Under the pieces are notes generated by a model that did not search any database, was not told the origin of the DNA, and saw nothing but the letters and a program-made list of their open reading frames with translations. Both the position numbers and the translations under genes were made by a program. A stretch of DNA of 64,000 nucleotides from Caldalkalibacillus mannanilyticus JCM 10596 (GTDB lineage Bacteria; Bacillota; Bacilli; Caldalkalibacillales; JCM-10596), in the NCBI RefSeq assembly GCF_000615945.1, contig NZ_BAMO01000024.1:1-64000 (forward strand), in the 5' to 3' direction. Positions 35,630-46,182 of the stretch are shown here, piece by piece. Position 1 is the stretch's first letter. The number at the start of each line of letters is the position of its first letter.

Positions 35630-37362
35630 ACATCTTTCAGAATATTACAGCTGGAAAACCTAAAAAATTGTTCAAGCCAGTCTTGTGGACGACTGTCTCT
35701 AATCTTATTGGCATTCTTCCATTTGCACTGGCAATTGAAGCTGTGAGGCTTATTTTCATTTTTCATTCTTCACCTGAGGGGATACTCGATATGACTCGGC
35801 TTTGGTGGGTATGTCTGGCTCTTGCCTTGAGTATGCTGATTCTCTATATCGGTGAGATTCCAGCCTACACAGCTTGCTTTCGTGGTGCTTATGATTCAGC
35901 TGCAGAGGGACGGACAGAGCTTGCTGAGCATCTCCGTAAGCTCCCCCTAGGTTACATTACTCGACGTGATCCAGGCGATTTAGCTAATTTGATGATGGGG
36001 AATTTTTTTACGGTGGAAAATAGCATTTCCCATATTGTACCGCAAATGATTGCTGGGATCATAATGCCTTTGATTGCTGTTATTGGACTGGCTTTCATTG
36101 ATTGGCGGCTTGCTCTTTCTTTGTTTGCTGTATTGCCTGTAGCCTTTTCGGTTGTACTAGCATCCACAAAATTTCAGCAGAAGCTTGGATTGAGCCATAT
36201 GAAAGCAAAAATAGATGCGATGAACCGCTTTCAAGAATATCTGAATGGGATACGTGTCATTAAAGCTTACGGTCTAGCTGGTGAACGCTTTTCCCGTCTT
36301 CATGGTGCATTTAAAGAGCTAATGCAGAAAAGCATTCGTCTTGAAGCTCTCCTTGGCCCGATTATTCTACTAGGTATTGCTTTAATACGATCGGGTTTAA
36401 CAATAATGATTATTTTAGGAACGTTTTTATTGATAGGGGGGAAACTTGATGTCATTACCTTTGTTCTCTTTCTGCTAATAGGTACACGTATTTATGACCC
36501 TCTTATATCAGCATTAGCCAATTATGCTGAGTTTCGCTATTCTGAGGTGGCAGGCAGTCAAATTGTTGAATTGAAAAATGAAGCGATCATGACTGGACAA
36601 GATGAGCCTCCAAAAGGGTATTCTTTGGCATTGGAAAACGTTTCGTTTTGTTACGGAGAAGATCCTTTTATTGAAGGGCTTTCTTTTAAGATCCCACAGG
36701 GCTCGTTAACCGCTCTTGTTGGTCCATCAGGAAGTGGAAAAAGTACGGTATTACGGTTACTTGCTCGTTTTTATGATCCGCAAGAAGGAAGAGTGTTAAT
36801 GGATGGAACAGATATGAAGCAAATGGATCCAGAGAAACTGCTAAAAAATATATCTATTGTTTTTCAAGACGTCTATTTGTTCCAAGACACCATTGCAGGA
36901 AACATTCGCTTTGGTAAGCTCGATGCTTCACAGGAAGAAGTGGAACGAGCTGCCCGTCAAGCAAATTGTCATGACTTTATTATGAAGCTGCCAAAGGGGT
37001 ATGAAACTCTTGTGGGCGAAGGAGGAAGCACACTTTCTGGAGGTGAAAAGCAGCGGATTAGCCTTGCTCGTGCTTTTTTAAAAGATGCTCCCATAGTAAT
37101 GTTAGATGAGGTCACGGCCTCACTTGATTCTGAGAATGAGTTTTATATTCAGAAAGCCATAAATAAGCTCATAGAAGGACGTACTGTCCTCGTGGTTGCC
37201 CATCGTCTGAAAACCATTCGCTATGCGGATCAGATCCTAGTGTTTGAAAAGGGACAAGTGATTGAAAAGGGGGGACATGATGATTTGCTCAAGCAAAAGG
37301 GACTTTACGAAAGGTTGTGGTCCTTACAGCAGGAGGCAGCTAGCTGGAAAATTTCTTCATAA
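35626..37362 (+). CDS. YbtQ/IrtB-like ABC transporter (membrane plus ATPase)
   Basis: This is the heterodimer partner of the preceding protein, about 578 residues. Six membrane helices lie at about 15-300, with Walker A GPSGSGKST, signature LSGGEKQR and Walker B VMLDEVTASLDSENE. The D-loop ATA/ATAS region and the C-terminal sequence match YbtQ/IrtB-like proteins. ATG 35626, preceded by GAGGGGGG, is better than the earlier frame start at 35596. The two genes with the upstream binding protein form one unit. Confidence 0.88.
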   Translation: MNIFQNITAGKPKKLFKPVLWTTVSNLIGILPFALAIEAVRLIFIFHSSPEGILDMTRLWWVCLALALSMLILYIGEIPAYTACFRGAYDSAAEGRTELAEHLRKLPLGYITRRDPGDLANLMMGNFFTVENSISHIVPQMIAGIIMPLIAVIGLAFIDWRLALSLFAVLPVAFSVVLASTKFQQKLGLSHMKAKIDAMNRFQEYLNGIRVIKAYGLAGERFSRLHGAFKELMQKSIRLEALLGPIILLGIALIRSGLTIMIILGTFLLIGGKLDVITFVLFLLIGTRIYDPLISALANYAEFRYSEVAGSQIVELKNEAIMTGQDEPPKGYSLALENVSFCYGEDPFIEGLSFKIPQGSLTALVGPSGSGKSTVLRLLARFYDPQEGRVLMDGTDMKQMDPEKLLKNISIVFQDVYLFQDTIAGNIRFGKLDASQEEVERAARQANCHDFIMKLPKGYETLVGEGGSTLSGGEKQRISLARAFLKDAPIVMLDEVTASLDSENEFYIQKAINKLIEGRTVLVVAHRLKTIRYADQILVFEKGQVIEKGGHDDLLKQKGLYERLWSLQQEAASWKISS

Positions 37363-37449
37363 TGCCCTTTTACATGCTTAATTTGGTAGGATCATTCTTG
37401 GAATATAGGGTGTAATACAAAATTTCCCTTGATTTAATTAGTAAGGTAG

Positions 37450-37490
37450 GTTATTGTGTTAATGATAATGATTATCATTAACACAATAAC
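37450..37490. promoter_or_regulatory. 41-bp perfect palindrome containing a Fur box
   Basis: Twenty bases on each side of a single central G (37470) are exact inverted repeats. The centre (37463-37477) is TGATAATGATTATCA, a perfect Fur core. The outer arms add GTTATTGTGTTAA and its complement. It lies 27 bases upstream of the first FecCD permease gene. Such an extended perfect palindrome exceeds what Fur needs. Confidence 0.9.
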
Positions 37491-37516
37491 TAGAAAGAGT
37501 AAAGGATTGAACATCT

Positions 37517-38578
37517 ATGGCAAGGAATGAAGTAGATCGTGTACAATACCAAACGGTACAAGAGGAATCCTCAAAGCTTATCTCGCGACCTCTAGTCGCT
37601 ACCCTCATCATATTCTCAGGAATGATTGCCCTTTTCTTTGGAATAGCTGCTTCTATTTCTTTAGGCGCAGCTGACATTGATTTTAGAACCGTCTGGGAAG
37701 GAGTGTTTCAATTTAACCCAGATCTAACCGCTCATCAAATTATTCAGGAGCTAAGAATGCCGCGAGCCATAGCAGCTGCCTTAGTAGGCGCTTTTTTAGC
37801 TGTATCTGGGGCAATCATGCAAGGGATGACAAGAAATCCACTTGCTTCACCATCTATTATGGGAATTACGGCTGGATCAGCTTTTATGATCGCTATTGCT
37901 TTCGCTTTTTTTCCAGGGACTTCTTATATTGGATTGATGCTGTGGTCCTTTGTGGGGGCTGGAATGTCGGCTTGCCTTGTTTTTGCGATAGGAAGCTTTT
38001 CTAAAGGGGGCTTAACTCCAGTCAAGCTTGCTCTTGCTGGAACAGCCGTGAGTGCTTTATTAAGCTCCATTTCTTCTGCCATTGCGATTCATTTTCGTGT
38101 TGCACAGGATATTAGCTTTTGGTACGCAGGGGGTGTAGCAGGAACCAAGTGGATTAGTATTCAGATTTTGCTCCCTGTTGCGGTTATTGGCTTATGCTTG
38201 GCGTTTATTCTAGCACGCTCAATTACTGTGCTTAGTTTAGGAGAAGAGGTGGCAAAAGGATTGGGACAACGTACGGTTCTGGTAAAAGTACTTGGAACCA
38301 TTGTCGTCCTTTTATTAACAGGAGCCGCTGTTTCGGTGGCGGGCTCTGTCGGTTTTATTGGATTGGTGATTCCTCATATCACTCGTTTTCTTGTAGGAGT
38401 CGATTATCGTTGGATTATTCCATGTGCCGCTATTTTAGGTGCATTATTGCTTGTCTTAGCTGACTTAGGAGCACGCATGATTAATCCCCCTTTTGAAACA
38501 CCTGTGGGAGCTATCACTGCGCTAATCGGAGTTCCTTTCTTTCTCTACCTTGCTCGTCGTGAAGGGAGAGGACTGTAA
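37517..38578 (+). CDS. FecCD-family iron-siderophore permease (1)
   Basis: A 353-residue BtuC/FecCD permease with about ten helices. Conserved segments are LRMPRAIAAALVGAFLAVSGAIMQGMTRNPLASPSIMGITAGSAF and the late GSVGFIGLVIPHITRFLVGVDYRWIIP. The gene opens with ATG after the Fur-palindrome and overlaps the second permease by one base at TAATG. No cognate FecE/YusV-type ATPase gene is found in the window. Confidence 0.93.
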   Translation: MARNEVDRVQYQTVQEESSKLISRPLVATLIIFSGMIALFFGIAASISLGAADIDFRTVWEGVFQFNPDLTAHQIIQELRMPRAIAAALVGAFLAVSGAIMQGMTRNPLASPSIMGITAGSAFMIAIAFAFFPGTSYIGLMLWSFVGAGMSACLVFAIGSFSKGGLTPVKLALAGTAVSALLSSISSAIAIHFRVAQDISFWYAGGVAGTKWISIQILLPVAVIGLCLAFILARSITVLSLGEEVAKGLGQRTVLVKVLGTIVVLLLTGAAVSVAGSVGFIGLVIPHITRFLVGVDYRWIIPCAAILGALLLVLADLGARMINPPFETPVGAITALIGVPFFLYLARREGRGL

Positions 38579-39598
38579 TGGAGTTGGCAAAAAAAACAGA
38601 AAAAAAAACCATTGCTCATCATGGCCCTACTTTTTGTTTTGATTCTACTTTCTTTTTTTATCAGTTTAAATATGGGCTATATTAGAATGGCACCCATGGA
38701 GGTCTTAAAAACATTAATCGGCTTAGGGACAGAAAAAGATCAGCTCGTTCTTTTCCAGTTCCGTTTGCCGCGTATGGTGATTGCCTTATTAATTGGAGCA
38801 GGATTAGCTATTTCGGGAGCTATTTTACAGGGGGTATCCCAGAACGGGTTAGCGGAGCCGGGAATATTAGGAATTAATGCCGGAGCAGGCTTAGCGGTTG
38901 TTTTGTTCATCTTTTTTTTCCAAGGATCTACGTCCTCACTTGGAACATGGTCGATGTTTGCTTTGCCTTTTGCCGCTCTAGTGGGTGGAGGCTTTGCGGC
39001 ATTTCTTATCTATATTCTTGCTTGGAAGAAAGGAGTTACACCGGTCAGGCTGATCTTGGTTGGAATTGGTGTGAACGCAGCGTTTGCGGCGGCTTTGATT
39101 ATTTTTCAGCTTAAAATGAACCCACGTGACTTTATGCAAGCAACGATTTGGTTATCCGGTAGCATCTGGAACTCTAATTGGAAGTTTGTCTTGACCATTT
39201 TACCTTGGATTATGATTCTACTCCCCTATACGATGTATAAAGCGCGTTATCTAAACATATTGCATTTAGGGGACTATGTGGCAACTGGGTTGGGGGCTGC
39301 TGTTGAAAAAGAAAGACGAATCTTATTGATGCTGGCTGTTGCTTTAGCTGGAGCTTGTGTGGCTGTAGGAGGAGGAATCTCTTTTTTAGGTCTTGTTGCT
39401 CCGCATTTAGCAAGAAGAATTGTTGGACCCAAGCATCAAGTTATGCTTCCCACGGCTGCCTTGATGGGAGCGTTATTGTTACTAGTAGCTGACACGATCG
39501 GTCGTAACATTCTTTCTCCATCAGAAATCCCAGTAGGTCTGGTCGTTTCAGCCTTAGGAGCGCCCTACTTTATTTACTTATTAATAAAAACAAACTAA
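38578..39598 (+). CDS. FecCD-family iron-siderophore permease (2), frameshift in poly-A
   Basis: The second half of the heterodimeric permease, about 340 residues with ten helices (FRLPRMVIALLIGAGLAISGAILQGVSQNGLAEPGILGIN). The natural ATG at 38578 overlaps the stop of the first permease, but its frame is lost in two A runs (38588-38609). Removing one A gives MELAKKTEKKPLLIMALLFV. Otherwise translation would have to begin at the TTG at 38612, which has no good ribosome site. A homopolymer length error is most likely. Confidence 0.88.
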
Positions 39599-39628
39599 TT
39601 CTCATCATACCGAAAAGAAAAGGATGTG

Positions 39629-40612
39629 ATGATAGTGCCCTCGAAACCATTAGACGAATATGATCTCTTTATTGAAAGAGAGTGTATTCGTCTTCTTCAA
39701 GAACGACCAGACAATCAATTTTATAATTTTCATGAACGTTTTGGCTCCGGGAGTATGCATCGCTGGCAATTGGAAAGGGGAATGGAACTCTGCATCACTA
39801 GATACGATTCGATCGAAGGAAAGCTCTTAAGTAAAGACTTTTACTTTAGGGATACACTAGAGGTAACTTTAATCACTAGCGGCTATTATAAAGTAATTGC
39901 CTTTCCTAGTGGAGAGATATACGAAGGAAAAGAAGGAGAGCTTATCTTTAGTCGATTACAGTTAAATCCCAATGTTCTTTTTGAAATATGGGCTCAAAAT
40001 TGTGAAACTGTGAATATTAAGATTGATCTGACTTTGTTTGAATCGGAGCAGGAGTTACTCCGTTTTTTAAGAGAAAGCTTACCCGAAGCAAACCTCCTTC
40101 ATTTCTATAAAAAGATGCTGGCTCCTCAAAAAATTAATTGGTTGTTTCAAAGGTTACTGGATTATTCTTCTCCTGAATTGAACAGCCATCCCAATGACTT
40201 TTTTCAAAGGAAGGGAATGGCTTTTCAGATTTTGTCTGAAAGCTTACAGTGGGTTCAGCAACAAGGGCAAGCGATCACCTTAACGACAGAAGATTGTCGA
40301 CTGCTACACCAAGCAAAAGAAATCTTAGTAAAGCGAATGGCTGAACCGCCGAGTGTGATGGAATTGTCGCGTCTTTGTTGTATGAATACAACAAAATTGA
40401 AAAAGGGCTTTAAACAGTTATTTCAAACAACCATCTCTAGTTTTATAGTAGAAGAAAAAATACAGCGAGGAAAGCAGTTGTTGGAGGGGACGGAAATGAC
40501 TGTCACTGAAATAGCTGAAAATTTAGGTTATCAAAACCCTAGTAAGTTTTCAAGCGCATTCAAGAAACGGTACGGACTCTCTCCAAAAGAATGGAGGAAT
40601 CGGACTAAATAG
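39629..40612 (+). CDS. AraC-family regulator (siderophore locus, copy 3)
   Basis: A 327-residue regulator with an N-terminal effector domain and a C-terminal AraC domain (about 225-325: ELSRLCCMNTTKLKKGFKQLF and IAENLGYQNPSKFSSAFKKRYG). The HTH region is similar to that of the AraC protein at 31758, so both may derive from one PchR/YbtA-like ancestor. It follows the permeases by about 30 bases and may be in their operon, giving feedback on siderophore uptake. An upstream in-frame ATG at 39626 is an alternative start. Confidence 0.9.
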   Translation: MIVPSKPLDEYDLFIERECIRLLQERPDNQFYNFHERFGSGSMHRWQLERGMELCITRYDSIEGKLLSKDFYFRDTLEVTLITSGYYKVIAFPSGEIYEGKEGELIFSRLQLNPNVLFEIWAQNCETVNIKIDLTLFESEQELLRFLRESLPEANLLHFYKKMLAPQKINWLFQRLLDYSSPELNSHPNDFFQRKGMAFQILSESLQWVQQQGQAITLTTEDCRLLHQAKEILVKRMAEPPSVMELSRLCCMNTTKLKKGFKQLFQTTISSFIVEEKIQRGKQLLEGTEMTVTEIAENLGYQNPSKFSSAFKKRYGLSPKEWRNRTK

Positions 40613-40656
40613 CAGCTCGTGGTTTTCATTTAATAGCTGATTCTCCACCTTTTAAT

Positions 40657-40678
40657 TGATAATAATAATTATTATCGA
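40657..40678. promoter_or_regulatory. Fur-box-like operator upstream of fumarase
   Basis: TGATAATAATAATTATTATCGA is a nearly perfect inverted repeat of Fur type, 53 bases before the fumC start. It resembles the operators of the siderophore genes in the same island. Confidence 0.7.
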
Positions 40679-40731
40679 TTAAAATAATAAAAAGTTAGCT
40701 TGAAAAATTTCTGTATAAGGTGGTTAAAAAA

Positions 40732-42123
40732 ATGGGATACAGAATTGAAAAAGATACATTAGGAGAAGTTCATGTACCTTCAGATAAGCTTTGGGGCGCT
40801 CAAACACAGCGAAGCAGTCAAAATTTTAAAATTGGGATAGAGAAAATGCCAGAAGAAGTCATTAAAGCCTTTGTGATTTTAAAGAAAAGTGCAGCCTTGG
40901 TTAATCACCAGCTTGGAAAGCTAGATGCTGAGAAAGCGGATGTGATTGTGAAGGTAGCGGAAGAGCTACTGGAGGGAGAGTTCAGAGAGCATTTTCCGCT
41001 TGTTGTTTGGCAGACGGGAAGTGGAACCCAATCAAATATGAATGTGAATGAGGTCATTGCGAATCGAGCCAACCAATTATTGTTGGAGCAGGGTAGAGCG
41101 ACAAAGGTTCATCCTAATGATGACGTCAATCAGTCTCAAAGCTCAAATGATACCTTCCCTACAGCTATGCATATTGCAGCTGTTATGGCTGTAGAGGATC
41201 AAGTCATCCCTGCTCTCCAAAAATTAAAAGCAACGCTGGCTATTAAGATAGAAGCCTTTCAATCTATAATTAAAATTGGTCGAACCCATTTACAAGATGC
41301 AACTCCTTTAACTCTAGGTCAAGAAATAAGTGGCTGGCATAGAATGCTTGAAAAAACAGAAAAAATGTTAACAGAAAGTCTCGAGTTAATGAGAGAATTA
41401 GCGATTGGAGGAACGGCTGTAGGTACAGGGATCAATGCACATCCAAATTACGGAGAGTTGATGGCAAACCAAATCAGTGTGTTAACAGGAAAAAAATTTG
41501 TCACAGCGCTCAACAAGTTTCATGCTTTAACGAGCCATGATGAAATCGTCTATTGCCATGGGGCATTGAAAGCACTAGCGGCTGATTTAATGAAAATTGC
41601 CAACGATGTCAGATGGTTAGCGAGCGGTCCGCGTTGTGGGATTGGAGAGATTACCATTCCAGCAAATGAACCAGGTAGCTCCATCATGCCTGGCAAGGTA
41701 AATCCAACTCAAAGCGAGGCTATGACCATGGTGGCTTGTCAAGTGTTTGGAAATGATGCAAGCATTGGATTTGCTGCTAGCCAAGGTAACTTTGAGTTAA
41801 ATGTGTTTAAGCCAGTCATAATCTATAATTTTCTTCAATCTGCTAGATTATTAGCTGATGCGATGGTGTCTTTTCATGATCATTGTATAGTGGGCATGGA
41901 AGCCAATGAGAAAGCCATTCAACAAAATTTAGAAAGATCGTTAATGCTAGTGACGGCACTAAACCCACATATCGGCTATGAGAAAGCAGCATCTATAGCT
42001 AAATTAGCTCATGAAGAAGGGTTAACATTAAAAGAAGCCGCGCTTAAAACAAAGATCCTTACAGAGGAGCAGTTTGATACACTTGTACGTCCAGAGGAAA
42101 TGATTCATCCCAAGGAGAGTTGA
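40732..42123 (+). CDS. fumC: class II fumarate hydratase
   Basis: A tricarboxylic-acid-cycle fumarase of about 463 residues, class II, without an iron-sulfur cluster. The three family regions are present: [32 protein letters not shown] and the signature [14 protein letters not shown] 40732 with AAGGTGG upstream fits better than the GTG at 40720. It lies inside the iron island behind a Fur-like operator, suggesting use when iron is scarce, as an iron-sparing enzyme. Whether another fumarase exists in this genome cannot be seen. Confidence 0.95.
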   Translation: MGYRIEKDTLGEVHVPSDKLWGAQTQRSSQNFKIGIEKMPEEVIKAFVILKKSAALVNHQLGKLDAEKADVIVKVAEELLEGEFREHFPLVVWQTGSGTQSNMNVNEVIANRANQLLLEQGRATKVHPNDDVNQSQSSNDTFPTAMHIAAVMAVEDQVIPALQKLKATLAIKIEAFQSIIKIGRTHLQDATPLTLGQEISGWHRMLEKTEKMLTESLELMRELAIGGTAVGTGINAHPNYGELMANQISVLTGKKFVTALNKFHALTSHDEIVYCHGALKALAADLMKIANDVRWLASGPRCGIGEITIPANEPGSSIMPGKVNPTQSEAMTMVACQVFGNDASIGFAASQGNFELNVFKPVIIYNFLQSARLLADAMVSFHDHCIVGMEANEKAIQQNLERSLMLVTALNPHIGYEKAASIAKLAHEEGLTLKEAALKTKILTEEQFDTLVRPEEMIHPKES

Positions 42124-42311
42124 TAATGTGGGGAATTATGCCTATTTGTGTTTTGCAGATGAGAGTCCTCTCCCAGTGCTAGTCCACTCCAGTGGTCTGC
42201 CTTTTATCGATACTGAATTTTATGAGGAACTTGTCTAGTTGAAGCAATAAATGAAGGAGATGTCCTTCAGATGGAGTTTTTACTCCACCTAAAGGTTAGA
42301 TAGGGCTAAAT

Positions 42312-43507
42312 TTAGGAGATTTCTTTTTGCAAGACTGGTTTCTTTGTCCTTGTTAAGGGAACCCAGAGGATGAAAATAAAGAGAAAGAGACTCATGAGAA
42401 ACCAAAATGGTGAAGAATGATTCACTTCGTAGAGCATGGTACTTACAATAGGAGAGATAATCGCCGCTATTCCCTGTACTGCGGCGATTAACCCCGCTAC
42501 TGCTCCTTGCTGCTCCGCTGATACGGCAAGTGATGCACCAGACATGAACCCTGGCATGATCAGCCCGACTCCAATCCCAAATATAAAGAAGGCAACATAA
42601 TAAATCGAGAGGGAGGAGGTTACTAAAAGTAATAATAAACTAAGAATAGATATGGGAATACCTAAGAGAATTAGTTTATTTGGCTGCCAATTCAACACTT
42701 TCATTTGTAACACTTGAGTGCCCACTAATGCCAGACCCGATAAGGTTAATGCCACGGAAAGAATGCGAGCTGTCCCTTCAACTGTTAGCTTCAGTGTGTC
42801 TTGTAGGTAGAATCCAGCATTCACCTGTAGAGTAATGATAGAAGAAACCGTGATGAAGCCTATCAATAGATAAGGACGAGCCCTTTTATGCCACAAATGT
42901 AAACGTGGCACTGTTTCTCTACTCACTGATTTTTGAGGAGGAACAATGAACGCAATAATAAAGAAAGCAATAAACGGCAATAAAATACTAAGATAGAGGG
43001 GAAAGAGCAAGCCTAATACGGCTAATGCCCCTCCAATGGCAGGACCAAAAACGAGTCCCAATCCATTGGCTGCCCCGATCATCGCCATACCAGACGTTCT
43101 TTCTCCGGAACTTGTGATGTCAGCCATGTAGGTTGAGCAGTGGAAGGGACGGCAGGAATAAAGGCACCTACCAATGTTCGTGCTAGGACCAGTAAAATAA
43201 ATATTGTGGTCACTTCCAACCAACGCTGGAAACCCACATATACAACCAAAGTATATAGAAGATAACTGATTGAAATCCCGATCATCCCCATCATCATAAT
43301 CGGTTTACGTCCGATTTGGTCGCTCCACCTTCCCCATAACGGTCCCATGATTGCCATACTAATAGAACCAATAGAAACCATCCAGCCAGCCTGACTCTCA
43401 CTTAAACCAAGCTCTCTCACAATCGGTGCTAGTATGGGTAAAATAACGGACAGACCTAGATAGGAAATAAAAACGCTAAAAAAAATGGTTTTTTTCACTT
43501 GATTCAT
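42312..43507 (-). CDS. MFS drug-efflux-type transporter (one frameshift)
   Basis: A twelve-helix major facilitator of the Bcr/NorA/TetA-like type. The N-terminal part (43507-43079) has the motif A loop GRWSDQIGRKP and ends after the motif-C-bearing region. The C-terminal part carries on with YMADITSSGERTSGMAMIGAANGLGLVFGPAIGG. Adding one base at CAACCTAC near 43131 joins them to about 398 residues. The break is likely a sequencing deletion. It is a single gene; the substrate is unknown, and siderophore export is possible given the neighbouring iron island but unsupported. Confidence 0.85.
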
Positions 43508-43683
43508 AACTTATCACTCCTTCTATCCTCTATCCTACCTCTAATGAACAATAAGCAGAGCACCCTAACGAAACAAAAACCACCCCTTAAAGGAGAAAAT
43601 AGTCTAGGTTCACTTCCAAAATTAATAAAGGGAAAGGAATATGGGGAAAATACAACAAAAGTGTGTTGTTAGGAGGAAGCGCC

Positions 43684-44147
43684 TTGGAACATATCATGCC
43701 CTTGTTCAAAGCACTAGGAATGTTTCTCGTAGGATTAATGGCTTTTAGAGTGATGGGCAGCCAGACCGTGGGAGATTAACCGACTTTGATTTGATCATTG
43801 TCATCGCCATTGGTGCTTTGATTGGTGCTCCCTTAGTAGATGATGAGTTAAGTCCGTTGAAAGCAATTGTAGCCATTATTGGACTGGTTATAGCTCAGAT
43901 GATTGCGAGCTGGTTAGCGTTAAAGAGCAAATTCATGGAAATGCTAATCATGGGCAAGCCCATTCAACTAATCGATCAGGGAAGAATACTAATGAAGGGC
44001 TTGCGTAAGGCTAGGTTAACCAAGAATGACCTTATTCAGGAGCTAAGAATCAAGGGAGTCAAATCCATTGAAGAAGTAGAAAAAGCCTACCTTGAACCTG
44101 GAGGGAAAATCAGTATGATTGAAAAGGGGGAAGAAGATTCAGGATGA
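43684..44147 (+). CDS. DUF421 (YetF-like) membrane protein (one frameshift)
   Basis: A short DUF421 protein of about 154 residues. The first part, from a TTG start with AGGAGG upstream, gives MPLFKALGMFLVGLMAFRVMG. The second gives LTDFDLIIVIAIGALIGAPLVDDELSPLKAIVAI and the family's small beta domain (MGKPIQLIDQGRILMKGLRKARLTKNDLIQELRIKGV). The frames join when one A is added to GGGAGATT near 43773 (VGRLTDFDL). A second, full-length DUF421 gene heads the germination cluster. DUF421 proteins are found in spore inner membranes of Bacillales. Confidence 0.8.
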
Positions 44148-44172
44148 TATCTTCCTAGCAAATCAAAGCATA

Positions 44173-44220
44173 TACCAAAAAGAGCATCGAATGAACTTCC
44201 TTTCAATGCTCTTTTTGGTA
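44173..44220. terminator. bidirectional terminator, 15-bp stem
   Basis: TACCAAAAAGAGCAT (44173-44187) pairs perfectly with ATGCTCTTTTTGGTA (44206-44220), flanked by A/T runs inside the stem. It separates the DUF421 gene from the convergent transporter gene. Confidence 0.8.
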
Positions 44221-44289
44221 TTCAGATATCTAGTGCCAAACAGATTCGAAACCTTCTTGCTGAACCCCTCTCTTGGTTTGCTCATTTCA

Positions 44290-46085
44290 CTAGAGCCAAG
44301 TAAAGTGAACAATCGTGACTGTAATCAGTAAATAGAGAATATTTAACGGGATCCCTACTTTTAAGTAATCTGAAAAACGGTAGCCTCCAGGACCATAAAC
44401 GATCAAATTGGTCTGGTAGCCTATGGGGGTAGCGAAACTGGCTGAGGCAGCAATGGCGATACTGACGAAGAATGCCATAGGGTCCACCTGGAGCTGTTGA
44501 GCGATAGCCAATGAAACAGGAAACATTAATACAACGGCAGCATTATTCGTAATGACTTCAGTAAATAAGGTTGTTAGCAAATAAACCACGATAATCGCAC
44601 CGATCACACCGATTCCTTCTGTTAGTAAAATAAAATAATTAGCAATATAAGCCGCCGTACCTGTTTGTTCGATGGCAATTCCTATCCCGATAGAGCAGGC
44701 AATAAGCAGAAGTACATTAAATTGGAGATGCTTTTTCACCCCATCAAAAGTAATCGTTTGGGTTAAAAACAAGCAAATAACCGCTAACATAGCAGCTTTG
44801 AACATAGAAAGGAGGTTGAAGGAAGCAAGCAGAACCATAGCAACTAAGACGATGATGGCAATCCAGGATTTATTGGTATTGACAACATGAGGACGAGAAA
44901 TAGGAGAAATTAAATAAAAATCAGTCGAAGTAGACCAGCGATTTAGAAAATCATTATTCGCTATGAGGAGTAACGTATCGCCCGGTTTAAAAACAATATC
45001 AGCCACTTTGCTCTTGATGCGTTCATGATTTCGGTGGACAGCGACAACTCCTGCTCCGAATTTCGCTCTAAACTTGCTCTGTTTAATGGTTTGATGGATC
45101 AGAGAGGATTGATGAGAAACCACAGCCTCCACTAAGCTTGCATTCCCGTTTTCTAAATCCTCCAACCGTAAATGAGTACCTGTTTCAACATGTAATCCCC
45201 TAATGTTTTGGAGTTCTACAATGGTAGAAATCATGCCGCTGAAAATCAGACGGTCACTCTCACGAATTTTTTTATAAGGAGAAACAGGAGCAATTCTTTC
45301 TCCATTGCTTCTGATTATCTCAATAAGATACAGATCGTTCAATTCATTAAATCCAGCTTCTTTAATGGTTTTTCCAATCAAGGGAGAGTTGACCTCTACC
45401 ACGACCTCTCCTAGATATTCCTTTGAGCTCTCATTAAAAGAATCTTCAGAGGTTTTTCTGGAAGGGAGCAGCTGGTATCCGAGAGTTGTCATAAATAATA
45501 TCCCTATGATTCCAGCGGGGATACTTACAATGGCTAAGGTAAACATAGAAAATCCAGCTAAGCCATGCTCTAGCATGAGCCGTGAACGAGAAGATTCGTC
45601 GAGGTTCCAATTAAGGTAATCGTTCCTCCGAAAATGGCTGCAAAGGAGAGTGCCATGAGAAATTTAGAAGGAGCAATCTGATTTTCTTTACACCATTTTC
45701 GTACAATGGGTGTGAACATCACAACGATTGGGGTGTTGTTCAGAAAAGCCGATAGACTAGAGATAGGAATCATCATTCTAAGTAGAGATTGGCGCGGCTT
45801 CTTCCCTGAGCCTAAGGCTTTGGTCAGAAAATGATTTAATAAGCCGCTTTGTTGAACCGCTCCTGCTACAATGAATAACAAGGCTACGGTTAGCATTCCT
45901 TCATTGGAAAAACCTCTCAGGGCATCAGATGGGGCTAAGACCCCACTGATCACTAAAATAGACAACGCAAAAAAAACGATAAAGTCAGGGCGACTGATTT
46001 CTTTCGTTAAGCAATATAACATCATGAACACAACGGTTAAAACCAACCCAATTTCAAATGTCATTCTAAATCCCATCTTTTTCAT
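44290..46085 (-). CDS. SLC13/DASS-type transporter with two RCK_C (TrkA-C) domains (one frameshift)
   Basis: A membrane transporter of about 598 residues. N-terminal helices and the first re-entrant SNT-like motif (LIGTSTNLLVHG) are in 46085-45570. The continuation (45576-44290) holds two TrkA-C domains (about 215-380) and the second half of the permease with the matching SFATPIGYQTNLIVYGPGGY motif. One base added at GGCTCATG near 45579 gives HGLMLEHGL and rejoins them. The family moves sulfate or dicarboxylates with sodium. The break looks like a sequencing deletion. Confidence 0.87.
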
Positions 46086-46182
46086 AAATTTTTTTGAAAA
46101 CCAGACATTCGTCTATAGTATCTTATTATGAAAAAGTGGGATTTGTGACTTTTGGGCTAACATCATTTTCAATTCTGTATCT

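Noticed and set aside
33833-37362. Multidrug exporter pair (LmrCD/BmrCD type)
   Set aside because: The wording of the Walker B/D-loop region and the siderophore gene context favour the YbtPQ/IrtAB type, although sequence alone does not fully exclude a drug exporter.
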